64,000 nt of DNA from Anaeramoeba flamelloides (taxonomy: Eukaryota > Metamonada > Anaeramoebidae), in contig JANTQA010000012.1 of NCBI GenBank assembly GCA_027625915.1, positions 124,001-188,000 of the forward strand, in the 5' to 3' direction. The position numbers were made by a program, and so were the translations under genes. Positions 11,949 through 23,305 of the stretch are shown here, in pieces. The notes beneath the pieces were generated by a model. That model was not told the origin of the DNA. It did not search any database and saw only the letters and a program-made list of their open reading frames with translations. Each line of letters opens with the position of its first letter. Position 1 is the first letter of the stretch.

Positions 11949-12468
11949 GGACTACGTTCCCACCCTTGGGGGGGTTTGTGTAATTGTGTTATTTCACTTT
12001 CGCCTCTCACAAAAAAATTTCACACAGAAGAAATTTGACAAAAAAAAAAAAAAAAAACATTTTTTGTCATCTTTACCTTTTCACGAAGACTATTTTTCTT
12101 TGTTTTTCAATGAAAAGGGAAATTGAAAATAACAAAAAAAAATAATTGTAAAAAATGGCTTTTGGGGATTTTCAAGTGCATTTCAAATTTTGGAACATTT
12201 CAAACTTGTAAAAGTAAATTTAAAAAAGATTTAGAACAGCTCTAGAAAATAGTGTGAGTTCCGAAAGTTGAAATGGAAATTCTAAAATATTAAAATCAAA
12301 ATTTAGCATGATCTAACAAGATAAAAATTGTGAAAATTGTTAAAATTGTGAAAATTTCACATTTTTTCAAAAGGAAATTCTACTTGGATAAATATTACTT
12401 GGATTACATAACTTATTCAAGGGTGGTTTTATCGATTATTCCACTGTTTTCACCTAAAAACGTAGTCC
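11949..12468. mobile_element. family P, TTAA-flanked MITE
   Basis: A 520-base element bounded by TTAA on both sides (11945-11948 and 12469-12472). It has perfect 10-base terminal inverted repeats GGACTACGTT / AACGTAGTCC. Just inside the left end is a rare G-rich tract (TTGGGGGGGTTTG). There is no open reading frame. TTAA duplication is the hallmark of the piggyBac superfamily, although piggyBac ends usually begin CCC rather than GG. Confidence 0.75.
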
Positions 12469-12544
12469 TTAAAAACACTTTTTTGAAAAAACCACCATAA
12501 AAGTTGAAAAAAAAAAAAGTTATTGAAATCAACATGGATTATTG

Positions 12545-12700
12545 AACATACTGTACTGTTAATTGTAAAATCAAAAGATCTATATTTTCATTCAACTATA
12601 GCAAAAAAATCACATGATCTCCAAAGAATGAAAAAACTTCAAATTCTCCTATTCTCAAAGCTAAATTAATAATTTAACAAGATTTTCCATTTATCAAATT
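12545..12700. repeat. family Q dispersed repeat, copy 2
   Basis: Begins TACTGTTAATTGTAAAATCA and continues with CAAAAGATC, a Cys/Asp-free AT-rich body and 'CTCCTATTCTCAAAGCTAAAT'-like sequence (about 12646-12668). It aligns with 9622, 52673 and 58975. The right boundary is unclear. Confidence 0.5.
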
Positions 12701-12740
12701 TGAAATAGTTTTTTGATTTAATGTTATTTCAACATTACTA

Positions 12741-13217
12741 TAGTCAAAATAACCCGTGTAAAAAAGATAACCAATGTTTCAATATAAAAAAGCGAGTTTT
12801 TTTTAATATTTAACCAATACATTAACCAATCAAAGAAACCAATAATTAACCCTAAAAAAATATGGAGTTGGTTTCTTAAAGTTCTATTATTTAAAAAGAA
12901 ATACTATAAATGAAGGATCAAATTGGAAAATTTATCTCAAAAAATAGAGTTAATTTTTGAGAAAATTATAATCATCAAAAAAAACAAAAAAAATCAAAAA
13001 ATTGAGAATATTATGGAAAATTTTCAACTATTTGCATGAATAATTTGAATTTTACTTGGAAAATAACCAAACCTTTACTTTCAAAATTGATTTGAACTTA
13101 ATTATACTATTTGTTAGTAGATTGGATGTTGCCTTAGTACAAGAATTAAAAAAAGCACACGGATAATATTTTGAAACATGGATTATAGTCGTTGGGCACG
13201 CTTTATTTTGATCACTA
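12741..13217. mobile_element. family M MITE, copy 1, TA-flanked
   Basis: This 477-base element lies between TA dinucleotides. Its ends are TAGTCAAAATAACCCGTGT on the left and, read inverted, TAGTGATCAAAATAAAGCGTG on the right. Internal landmarks are AAGAAACCAATAATTAACCC and TTTCAAAATTGATTTGAAC. Copies 2 (13462) and 3 (53026, opposite orientation) match throughout. The ends resemble Tc1/mariner CAGT termini. No protein is encoded. Confidence 0.75.
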
Positions 13218-13219
13218 TA

Positions 13220-13375
13220 AATGGGAATAATTTTCACTTCATTTTCAATTTTCTTTTAGAAAATATGCCACAGATTGCAACGATGCTCTTTCAGAACTCT
13301 ATTTATAAAGATAACATGGAAAAGGGAAGTGAAAATTTTTTACTATTTAAAATTCAAATACCTGTATAAAATCTA
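13220..13375. mobile_element. family R palindromic MITE, copy 1
   Basis: A palindromic repeat abutting family M copy 1: ATAATTTTCACTTCATTTTC near the left end and GGGAAGTGAAAATTTTTTAC near the right, ending AAATACCTG then TA. It aligns with copies at about 43345-43505 and 52467-52650. The short open frame across it is not a gene. Confidence 0.55.
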
Positions 13376-13461
13376 ATTTTAGGAAATCTGAATGTAAATT
13401 TTATTCCATTTATTTTGAAACAAACAGCACCCACATGTTGAATTATAAATAGAAAATACTA

Positions 13462-13949
13462 TAATCAAAATAAAGCAAGCAACAAAATGTAATGTGTGTT
13501 TCAAAATAAAAAAAGCAAAGTTTTTTTAGTTATATTTAACCTATACACTAACCCATCAAAGAAACCAATAATAAACCCTAAAAAAATATGTCACTGATTT
13601 CTTAAAGTTCTATTATATTAAAAAGAAATTATAAAATTGAAGGATCAAATTGTAAAATTTATCTCAAAAAATAGAGTAAATTTTTTAGTGAATTTTTATC
13701 CATTCAAAAATATCAACAAATTAAAAAAAAATTGAGAATATTATTATGAAACTTTTTCAACAAAATGCCATCCTCATTTAAATTTTACCGAGAATATCCA
13801 GATGTTTACTTTCAAAATTGATTTGAACTTAGATACACTATTTGGTTGTCGATTGGGTGTTACTTTGGAAGAAGAAGAAGAAAAAGCATAGGATTCTAAT
13901 TTGATTCAAATCTTATAGCTGTTTTGCAAGAATTATTTTGATCACTGTA
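13462..13949. mobile_element. family M MITE, copy 2, TA-flanked
   Basis: About 488 bases, starting TAATCAAAATAAAGCAAGC and ending TTATTTTGATCACTG before TA. It is in the same orientation as copy 1, only about 250 bases away. From 13950 to 14687 no gene is convincing; a 67-codon frame at 14436 has no recognisable features. Confidence 0.75.
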
Positions 13950-14687
13950 TAAATACAATTAATACAAGCTGAATTAAAATTTTGATCCCTTTATTTGGCA
14001 ACAAATAGAACAATTAAATGTCTATAATTACACTGGTATAAATAACCTGTGTTTTTTCTTTTTATCTATTACTAAAATTTGGTCAATGCAAAAAAAATTT
14101 ACTAACTCTAGAAATAAAAGAATCAATCAATTGGGTGAAAACAGTATATAAACAAGAAACGGTGTTCTTTAAAAAAATATTAAAAAAGAATTATGAAGAA
14201 ATTGAAAGATTAAAATGTAATTTTTTTGACAAAAAAAATGAGAAACATTTCATTTTTTGAATTGTTATAAAAAAATCATTTCATCCCAATAATTGTGCAA
14301 GTATGATGAAAATTTTGAAACAAAAGCATTTAATATAATTGAGCCATTTCAATTAATCAAAGATCTAACCTCTAAAGTCAATTTAAATCTGAACCAAGAA
14401 TATATATGTGCCTTCCTATCTTCTAATACCCAAGTTTGAAAAAAAAAGACACGAGTGAAATTTTTGTAATAGGTTGGTTCCTGTCAACATGGCTTATTTG
14501 CACGACTGTAATATTATTTAGTTTAAACGCACAAGAAGAGGAAATGATTTTTGATTTTGAGATTTTATTTATGGTTTCAGTAGCCATTGGATTGAAAAGT
14601 AGTTCTCAGTACTACAATTTTTTCAATAGCTTGTGTTGAAATTTTTGTTTGAGTTTTTCAAAATTTTTTGGATTGATTTTGTTAATA

Positions 14688-14916
14688 CTGATAAATTCCA
14701 ATAAATTTAATAAAATTTTTAATTTAAAATCCATTTTTGTAATCTATAATTTCATCTTTTAAAACAACTCAAGAATAAGAATCTTTCGAAGTCAAACCAA
14801 TTTTAAAAAGTTTTATAAAATTAAACTAATAAAATACTTTATTCAGCTTGTTAAACAAAATTTCTAAAAAAGGAAAATGAAGTGAAAATTTTCTGATATT
14901 CATTTGAATTTATCAG
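14688..14916. mobile_element. CTGATAAATTC MITE, copy 1, TA-flanked
   Basis: A 229-base element between TA dinucleotides. Left end CTGATAAATTCCAATAAAT; right end inverted CTGATAAATTCAAATGAAT. It matches the elements nested at 29071-29298 (228 bases) and 36411-36642 (232 bases). The near-constant length and TA target site fit a Tc1/mariner-type MITE. Confidence 0.85.
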
Positions 14917-14942
14917 TACCTGTTGTTTTTTTTTTTTTTTAA

Positions 14943-15115
14943 AGAACGGATCTCAATTAAATTTTTTTACCTAAATTTAATAGGAAATAAAAAAAATTTT
15001 TTTTCAATTACTTAGATTTGAAAAAAACTGTTTATTTTCAATATTAAACATATTTCTAGGTAAGGAATTTTTATTTAGAAATTGGTCAAAAAAAAAAAAA
15101 ATCGAGACTAGTCCC
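14943..15115. mobile_element. family N element, copy 2 (empty site), TTAA-flanked
   Basis: A 173-base element between TTAA (14939-14942) and TTAA (15116-15119). The right end is GACTAGTCCC and the left end AGAACGGATC. It is inverted relative to copy 1 at 28998. Copy 1 minus its nested insert is 172 bases, so the two copies agree in length. It carries the uninterrupted version of the site where copy 1 holds an insert. Confidence 0.8.
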
Positions 15116-15384
15116 TTAATGTGGATCTTCCATTACCAAAATTGTTAAAATCTCAGGACTAAACCTTTGAAAAACAATGATCGAAGAATACTTTCAAACT
15201 TCAATGGTTTCTGTGATTTCTGTGATTTTTTTTTCTTGAAGAAAATTTAATTCTTGTCTTGGTTTTTTTAAAAAAAATAATTTCTCTAATAAAGTATGAG
15301 AAGTTGAAAAATTATGTTCTCAAGATATAAGATGAATGCTATTGAATTTTCGATTTTATAAAATACAAATTTTATAATAGACAA

Positions 15385-15436
15385 ACGATTTCTATGAATT
15401 GTAATATTTCACAGTAAAACTGGAACGGTTCTATGG
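15385..15436. repeat. solo end related to the CCGTTCC MITE
   Basis: Read on the minus strand, the sequence is GAACCGTTCCAGTTTTACTG followed by TGAAAT. It resembles the terminus of the MITE nested at 16156-16677 (CCGTTCCAACCCTACCGTGA). I found no partner end nearby, so this is probably a remnant. Confidence 0.45.
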
Positions 15437-15767
15437 TTTGTGGAGCCAATGTAACAATTCGACACAACTTAATGATCAAAAATCATTGGCAATAAGATCA
15501 TTTAAAGTTAGAGTTATTTATTGAGAAGGTTTTTTTATTTTTAAAAAATCGTAATTATATTTCAATTTCTTTTTACCACTCCTTAACAAGGTGTTTGAGT
15601 TTGCTTATCTCAAAAATTCTGAGTGGTTTTTTAATTTAAAATATTACTTAAACTTTTTTTTTGATCCAAATTGGATCATATTTTAAAGAACATTCCTTTT
15701 ACATTTTAAATGAGATTAAAATAAATTATCTTGATACTATTTGTTGAATAGCAAAAGCCGTTCTTAC

Positions 15768-17642
15768 TGAGTTAGCCATGGTATAGGAAAAATTTTCACT
15801 TTTTTGCAATTTTGACAAGGATCGGAAAATAACTTTTTTTTACTTTGGTTGGAACTCATTGATTTTTATTATTTAAAGTACTTCATTCATTAGATTTTTT
15901 TAATATTTTTTTCAAAAGTCTCAAAGAAATAGCTACAATAGAATGTTGAGTTGAATTGCTTAAAATAATGTTTCAAATGTTGAATGACTTATCTTTCGTC
16001 CTTATCTCAACATTCTATTGTGGTATTTAATTTTTTCATTTTTTATTTTTTCATCATTTTTGAATTTATTTTAATAATGAAAATAAAAAGTATTTAGAAA
16101 TAATTTTTTCTTAGTGACATTTGGAATTAATTGATTTTGTTTAAAAAGAACAATACAACCGTTCCAACCCTACCGTGAAATTTGGCAGACACAGAAAATT
16201 CATTTTCTATCTCAAACTTTCATTTCTATGACAGGATTTTATGGTCGTGTGATAGCCTATTACAAACCGTGAAATTTTATAATTGAACAAAAATTTCTCA
16301 TATAGAAAATATGAGAATTTGAATTTTGACTTCAAAACTTATCTATGATCAACAATTTCGAAAAATTTTTCAATTTTTTTCAGGATTTTTCAATTTCTAA
16401 ACACCTAAAAATCAAAAGGCAGGATCATTTTAAAGAAATTACTAAATTGGATCTCCATTCTTGGGAATCTTTGTTTTGGATTTTTAAATTTTGTTTCAAA
16501 AACAACAATATTTTTTTCCCAGTCATTCAAATAAGAAATTTTTTTAGAAAAATTATGTCAAACCATAAAATCTGTAATAGCTTTTAATAGAAGATTTTTT
16601 TTTTTTGTGTCTAACAGAGACAAAAAAGCCAATTTCTATGTCTGTCAAATTTCACGGTAGGGTTGGAACGGCTTTAGTATTACAATCGAGAGAAGTACAA
16701 AAGGAAACATGAATGGGGCTTAAATAGTTAGAAGGATTCCAAAAAAATAATAATTATGTCAAAACATTACTGGCTAGGATTTTATATAGTTGGTTTTGGT
16801 GGAATTGGAGATGTGAATATGATTTAAATTTATAAAAATTTAAATCAAAAAATTGATATTAATTTTATTCTAAGAATCTGAAATTATCCTCTCCCAAAAA
16901 AAAAAACTAAACCCCATTCGAAAAATTTGGAAACATCAGAAAATCAAAAATAGGAAAACAAAAACTCAATTTATTATATTTTTCCAAACCTAATATAAAA
17001 TAACATTTAAGTAACATAGTATTAATGTTTTTATAAGTAATCATTTTCGGCCAAATAAAAGAAAACAATATAAAACAAAAAAATAAAAACAGATGTGTAC
17101 AAAAAAATAAAACCAACTGAACAAAAAATGTATTGGTAAGTTTGTTCAAATTTCACCAACAATTGTTGATCTATCAAATGATAAGATACCATCGACCAAT
17201 TGTATGTAGTTTTTTCTATTTAACAAACTCAACTATAACCTTATATCAAACATCGAAAAAATAATTCAGATCATACGAAACATATTTTGTAAATGTAAAA
17301 AAGGGAAACGACAACAAAACAAAAAAGAGAAAAAATGAAATAGTTTGTTAAATCAAATAATTTCCAAATTGAATGAAAATTATGGGTAAGCTATTCTTTA
17401 AACTGTATAAACTGTGTTTAAAATTTTAAAATTAATTTTTAAAAAATAAAAAAATAAAAACTATTTTATCAATATATTCTCTTTATTTTTTAATTATTGA
17501 ACCTTACTACTTCAAAATTAAAATAACAAATAATTTTTTAAAATAAATTTTTAGAGAATCTAAGAACACACTCCACTAAAATAAAATACTCTTATCTTAT
17601 CTCTCTCAATTTTTTATGGTGTCTTATGGTGTAGCTACTCCC
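15768..17642 (-). mobile_element. element A: TTAA-type transposon with a nested MITE
   Basis: The right end is GTAGCTACTCCC followed by TTAA (17643-17646). The left end is a decayed TTAC-TGAGTTAGCCATGG. The element is an inverted full-length counterpart of B (42939-45024). Shared internal blocks include a hairpin with ACAATAGAATGTTGAG (15946-16024), ATTTGGAAACATCAG-like sequence near 16925 and ATCAAATGATAAGATACC near 17176. Removing the nested insert at 16156-16677 leaves about 1351 bases, close to B's core of about 1384. No intact transposase is seen. The strand label only means inverted relative to B. Confidence 0.8.
16156..16677. mobile_element. CCGTTCC MITE nested in element A, TA-flanked
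   Basis: A 522-base element with long terminal inverted repeats around CCGTTCCAACCCTACCGTGA. It is flanked by TA at 16154-16155 and 16678-16679. Element B holds the uninterrupted sequence (read inverted, AACAACAATATTACAATTGA), so the insertion point and the TA duplication are directly visible. The open frame inside (16345-16587) has no recognisable features. Confidence 0.85.
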
Positions 17643-17759
17643 TTAAATTTATTTTTTCTCACATTTTTTAGGAATTAAAGCTTTTTTTGTTCCAAAATCA
17701 AAATGATCTTATTTCTGAAAAGTAATTTTGAAAAAAGAATATTGAAAATAGTTACCTCA

Positions 17760-19175
17760 TTTCACCTAAAAAGTAAAAACCGTTTTTTAAGATTGAACTA
17801 CAATTGATCTTTGAGAATATTAATCAGTTTATTCTCTTTTTGAGAAAGTTTTCTTACTGAAATTTTACTGAAAATATCAAGGAGTTAACTTTCAAAATTG
17901 ATAAAAACTTGGTAAAGACACATTAGTTCAAAAAAAATTCAAATTAAAAAATCAGAAAATGTATTGTTAACAAAAAAAAAACAACTTAAGGAAATTTATT
18001 TTTATAAAGTCTTTACCGAAATTCGATTTTCTAATTCTTTTTTTCTCAATTGATTTTTCAAGAATTGTTGTTAAAAGTATGGGTAAAGCAAAGTTTAATC
18101 TGTGTTTCAAAATAAAAAGTGTGTTTTTTTGCTACACTCAACAAAATAAAGCAAGCTTACAACTTAAATCCCTGTTTCAAAATATTATCCATATGCTTTT
18201 TTTTTTCTTCTTGTTACAAGACAACATTCAATTTACAACCTATAGCATACCTAAGTTCAAATCAATTTTGAAGGTCAAGGTCTGATTATTTTCAGTAAAA
18301 TTTAAATTATTCATGCAAATAGTTGAAAATTTTCCATAATAATCTCAATTTTTTTGAAATTTTTTGGTTTTTTTTGATAATTAAAATTTTCTTAAAAAAT
18401 TCACTTTTTTTAAATAAAATTTGCATTTTAATACTTTATTTTTCGAATTTCTTTCGAATATAATAGAACTTTTAGAAACCAGTACTATATTTAATTTGGG
18501 TTTATTATTGGTCTCTTTGATTGATTGATGAAATGTTGTCAAAACAAAGTTTGTCGACAAGATTAACCTTTGATTCCAAATAAAAAAGTGTGTTTTTTTG
18601 TTATCGAATACCTCAACTGGTCAAAGAAACCAACAATAAACCAAAAGACAATCTACTATGTGTTGAACAATAAATAGAACAAAATTTTGATACAACTTTC
18701 CTAAAAGATTTTTAAAAAATCCTGTATAATTTCAAATTTTTAATAAAGTAAGTAGAAGTTAAAAAAATTAATTTTCTCTTTAGAAATGTAGACTTTATTA
18801 GATTTATTTTAATTCTTGGAATGAGATTTTTTTGGGCAGATCTTTGAAAATAATAGTTCATTTATTTTTCAATTAAATATAGAACTTATTACAATACTTC
18901 GATATTTCAAACAATTTACAAAAAAATCGAAAAAATCAAAAAAAATGCGAATATATAAGAAAAATTTGAATTAAATTTACTTTTAAATTTAAATTTTACA
19001 AAAAACAAGAAGGGTTTATTTTCAAAATTGATATGAGTCTTCGGTATTCTAATTATAAGTAAATTGGATGTTGCATTAGGACAATAGAGAAAACAAAAAG
19101 CAATAATTTTATTTAGAAACAGGGATTATCATTATTGTATAAACACATTATTTTGATCACTATCTTTTGAAGAGA
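17760..19175. repeat. cluster of rearranged family M fragments
   Basis: Three or more pieces of family M lie here in both orientations. An inverted piece is near 18130-18400 (CAAATCAATTTTGAAGGTCA). A forward piece runs from about 18550 (GTCAAAACAAAGTTTGTCG) to about 19163 (TTATTTTGATCACTAT). Fragments near 17760-18120 repeat internal landmarks. No copy has both clean ends. The short open frame at 18079 lies inside this repeat and is not a gene. Confidence 0.55.
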
Positions 19176-19309
19176 TTGTATTCTTATCAACAATAAAAAC
19201 AAGAATAAAAAAATGCAAATTGTACTTTATTTTCATTTTTTTATCTAATCACTATTTCTTTTGGGTATTTGGTAAATTTTTTTCATCCAATTTATTTTTA
19301 TTTTTCAAA

Positions 19310-21121
19310 ATGACAACAGAAGTAAGATCCAACAATGAACTTGTTGAAGCAATCAAAAACAATGACTTGGAAACTTTTAAAAAGTTGTGTACGACAGATA
19401 CAAAGAATATTATAATCGTGGACCAGTTTCATAGGTATGCTACTAACCGTTTCAACGTATTACAATGGGCCTGCTATTTAGGCAACCCATCAATTGAAAT
19501 GATGCAGTATTTTCTAGATGAAGGTATCGATGTTAATGACGGGAAAATTGGTTCGGCCTTAGCGTTTTTGTGTTTGGGTGGCACTGCAAAATTGGATGCT
19601 GTGAAGTTTCTTGTAGAAAATGGAGCAAATGTCAAAAAGCAAAAACTTGAATTCTATATAGACGGGTACTATGCATACTATGGAATTGAGACAGATCAAG
19701 CAACCCCTTTACAACTCCTTTTGTACCGCCAAAAAAGTAAAGAAAATCTCTTAGAAATGTGTCAATTCCTGATTCAAAGCAATTGCCCCCTCGACTCAGA
19801 AGCTTTTTTACGAGAACGACAAGAGAGAGACACTGACAGTTATGATAGTGACGATCGAACCACTACAAATACTTTGGGTGTGTATTGTTGCAATTCCAAT
19901 TCACAAGCTATTGATCCAAAAGTTTTCAAATTACTATTGGCTAATAAACAGGATCCTAATCAACTTATTAACGAAGAAAACAAATATAAGAAGTAATTTA
20001 ATTTTTTGATTTTTTGATTTCCAAATTTGTTTTCCCCTTCATTTTTTTTTTTCAAAACATTCAATTCTTGGAGAAACTTTCAATTGTTTTTAAATGAACA
20101 ATCTTTTCCCAAAAAAAAGAAAAATCTTCAAGAAATTTTCTCCTTAATTCTTTTCTTGTGTATCTTTTTTTCTCAAAAAATAAACAAAAAAATAATAATC
20201 AAAAAATCTCTTTAAAAAAAAAAAAAAAATAGCAAAACAATACACCACTGCTCAATTTTACAGAAACTTATCCAAAAACACCAACTAAAACTCGACTTAC
20301 TCCAAATTGTTTATCCTTTCTTGATTTATGAAGCTGATCCAAAAATCAAGGATGAAAAGGGAAAGACCGCCTTCGATTACCTTCAAACAGAAACCATCAA
20401 TTATGAGGTCTTGCAAAATTTATTAAAAGGCAACTATGGTCCAGCCCTATTTGAAAAGGAATTTCAAACGCTTTGGCAAAATAAAGAATGTACTGATTTT
20501 GAAATTTATGGGATCAAATGTCATAAGCAATTAATTGAAGTGCGAACCAAACAAGATCCTCAAGAAGTGAAGACAAACCTCGAAAAAGAGTATTCAAAAA
20601 ATATTAGCGAAAACGTCTTAAAATGGGTATATGGCGAAAAATATACCGACGAATTGTTTGACCCGACAGTGGTTAATCATTTACAAATCAAGGATGTACT
20701 ACAGAACTCAATGGCAAAAAGTTGGGAAGAAGCTTATTTTGATGAATCAAAAAAGGATTTTACTCTTTCTGTAAGTTGGAAATTTGATCCTGAGGAAGAA
20801 GAAGAAGAAGAAGAAGAAGAAGCCGAAATTGTTCAAATTAAAATTCATAAAACCCTTTTAATTGCACGTTTAGGGTTATTTCGGGAAATGTTTACCAAAT
20901 TGGAAAAAGAAGAAGAAATAATTAATCAAGTTACAGACCACTCTGGGATGAGAGTGGACACAATGACAATCTTTGTCGCCTTTTTATATAAAAACAAAAT
21001 TGAGACAAGTGGAGATTATGAATTAATTCCAAAGGTATTGAAGGAGATTTCTGAACTTCCTCATTATTTTAAAATGAATGATAATTCTAAAATATGTCTT
21101 GAAACTGCTCTCCATTTGTAA
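19310..21121 (+). CDS. ankyrin-repeat protein with C-terminal tandem BTB domains
   Basis: I model join(19310-19992, 20233-21121), 523 residues. The start MTTEVRSN follows a T-rich leader; an upstream in-frame ATG at 19220 would add only Phe-rich sequence. The intron is 240 bases (GTAATT ... AAATAG), and splicing restores an ankyrin-like stretch (NKTIHHCSILQKL ... YEADPKIKDEKGKTAFDYL). Residues 8-290 are degenerate ankyrin repeats (NVLQWACYLGN, FLVENGANV, ATPLQLLLY). A divergent BTB domain lies at about 297-390 (HKQLIEVR, VLKWVYG) and a second at about 400-505 (DFTLSVSW, IHKTLLIARLGLFREMF, FLYKNKI). A run of Glu (about 414-425, coded by GAA repeats) loops out of the second BTB. BTB domains mediate dimerisation and often bind Cullin-3; that role here is inference. 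Confidence 0.88.
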
Positions 21122-21774
21122 ATTCATGTTTGTTATGTTTGGTTAGGATATGTTAGCTCTGGTTAATGAAGATGTTAACAATCAATTAAAACAGAATATA
21201 AAAATTTTAACTGTGTTTTTTTAATTGTTTCAAATATTCGGCTTATGACAAATAATTTTACTAACAATCTTTTTATTATTTGAAAAAATAAAATACACCA
21301 AGAAAAGTATATTTCTAAAGATATTTTACTGTTTTTTTTTTTTTGTATTTTTAGAATATTCCATGAAAAAAGTGAGTAAAAAACCCACCCACCCTGTTTT
21401 TGTCTTTATTTATGTTGTTAATTAATGAAATTAAAAAAAAATATTAACAAAATTTTCTTATTATTTAAAAAAATCAAGTAAAATTTTGAATTTCCTTTCA
21501 TTTGAAGAATGAGTTTACAATTGATAAACAACAAATTCATTGTGAATTATTTAAGAGCATTTGTAGATGGATGTTTTTGTTCCAAGTAAAAATTTACAAT
21601 TCAATTATATAGTAATAACAACATTATATTAATTTCAACTCTATACAAAGATAAATCAAGGAAAATAGGGATAATTTTAATAGTGGCCTTTTTTATATAT
21701 AAACTCTTTTCAATTACCCTAGTTTAGATCCGAATGTTGTTAAAACTTTATGTTTTTACAACATACTATATTTG
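21122..21774. other. gene-free stretch
   Basis: AT-rich sequence after the ankyrin-BTB gene. The only compositional oddity is AAACCCACCCACCCTG at about 21380. I see no gene or repeat. Confidence 0.5.
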
Positions 21775-22519
21775 TTATACATGATCATGAAAAAATTTTT
21801 TCAAAAAAAAAATTAATTTTTGATAATTTTTCCCTTTTTAAAGAACTTCAATTAGAATAAAAACTATTTTTTAATAAATGATAATTGATCAAGTAATATT
21901 TTTAAAGATATTTTACTCTTTAAATTGGGAAATCCATTTTTCCAGGTTCTATTAATATTTTTTTTTTTCAATTTAATAGTAAAAAATTTGAAAACTGTTT
22001 TGCTTATAAATAAAATGGCCTTTTTATTATATTTCAAATGTGTTTTAAATCGGTGGGATATATTTCAAATCGGGAACCAATCATTTTGATTATTAAAGAA
22101 ATATTTCTTCTTTTGAATTTGAAAAAAAAAAATTTCTTTGATTTTCCGTCACTAGGGTGAAAAAATAAAATTAAAAAAAAAAAGTTAGACAAAACTACAA
22201 CTTCAATTATCATTACATCTTGTTAATCGAGTTTATTCAAAACATAATCAACATTTCAGTTCTTAAAAATCTTGAGGCTATTATCTTTATTGTTGTTAGT
22301 ATAACCGACTTTTTTAAAAGTCTCTAGTCAAAGAAAAAAAGGTATATTTTGGGGTAAAAAAATTTAAATGGATGTGACAATGAATTTTCCGTAAACTCAA
22401 CTTTAGGATATTTTTTTGAATAGATAATAACTAATAGTTTTGAAAACACACTTATCTTCTAAAAAAACTCAAACACAGAAAAAAAAATAACTGATGATAA
22501 ATATTGAGATTGTCCGTAG

Positions 22520-22605
22520 AGTGCCTAGCTTTTCCAGAATTAAAAAGAATGGAGAAAAATCAAATATTTTACTCAATTCTTTTAAATTTTGGAAAAGATA
22601 AAGGC
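22520..22605. repeat. mobile hairpin copy b
   Basis: Begins GTGCCTAGCTTTTCCAGAAT, then AAAGAATGGAG, a short centre, TTTTACTCAATTCTTTT and TTTTGGAAAAG. The two halves are near-perfect complements. Confidence 0.65.
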
Positions 22606-23212
22606 GGTTTTTTTTACTTTTTGAAATAAACGGAAAATTTCAAAAATTTTCTTTTCATTTTAAAAATTCTGGAAAACCTAACGAAAAGTGTCCTAGGTTT
22701 TTTTTACTTTTTGGAATAAACTGGAAATTTATAAAAATTTTCAGTTTATTTGAAAAATGAAAAAAAACCTAACGGAAAATCAAAGAAAAAATATTTTTTC
22801 CAATTTAAAATACCAAATAATTCTTTAATAGTCAAAATGATTGGTTCCCTATTTGAAAGATAATCCATCTTATTTAAAATACTATTATAATATAATAAAA
22901 TTACCTTTTAGCTAGAAGCAAAAAAGTTTTCAAATTTTTTACTATTAAATTGAAAAAAAATATTACTGGAAAATTGGATTTTCCAACTTAAATAGTAAAA
23001 TATCTTGAAAAATATTACTTGACCAATTATCCTTTATTAACCAATAGTTTATATTCTAATTGAAGTTATTAAAAAGGGTAAAATTAGCAAAAATTTATTT
23101 TTTTTTTGAAAAAATTTTTTCATGATCGTGGTGAGGTATGTTTTAATTTTTGTAATATAACAGAAAATATACTTAAAATTTTCAGTTTATTCCAAAAAGT
23201 AAAAAAAACCGC

Positions 23213-23305
23213 CTTTAGATTTTCCAAAATTTAAAATAATTGAGTAAAATATTTGATTTTTCTCCATTTTTTTTTGAATGCTGGAAAAGCTAGGTACTTG
23301 ACGGA
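23213..23305. repeat. mobile hairpin copy c
   Basis: An inverted counterpart of copy b within the nested Z arrangement. It has ATTTTCCAAAATTTAAAATA, TTGAGTAAAATATTTGATTT, and ends GCTGGAAAAGCTAGGTACTT. Confidence 0.65.

Noticed and set aside
14436-14639. Open frame of 67 codons with a hydrophobic stretch
   Set aside because: No match to another protein in the window, no splice continuation and no codon bias; kept as unsupported.
16345-17149. Open frames of 80 codons on each strand
   Set aside because: They fall inside element A and its nested MITE; the equivalent positions in element B are not conserved as protein.
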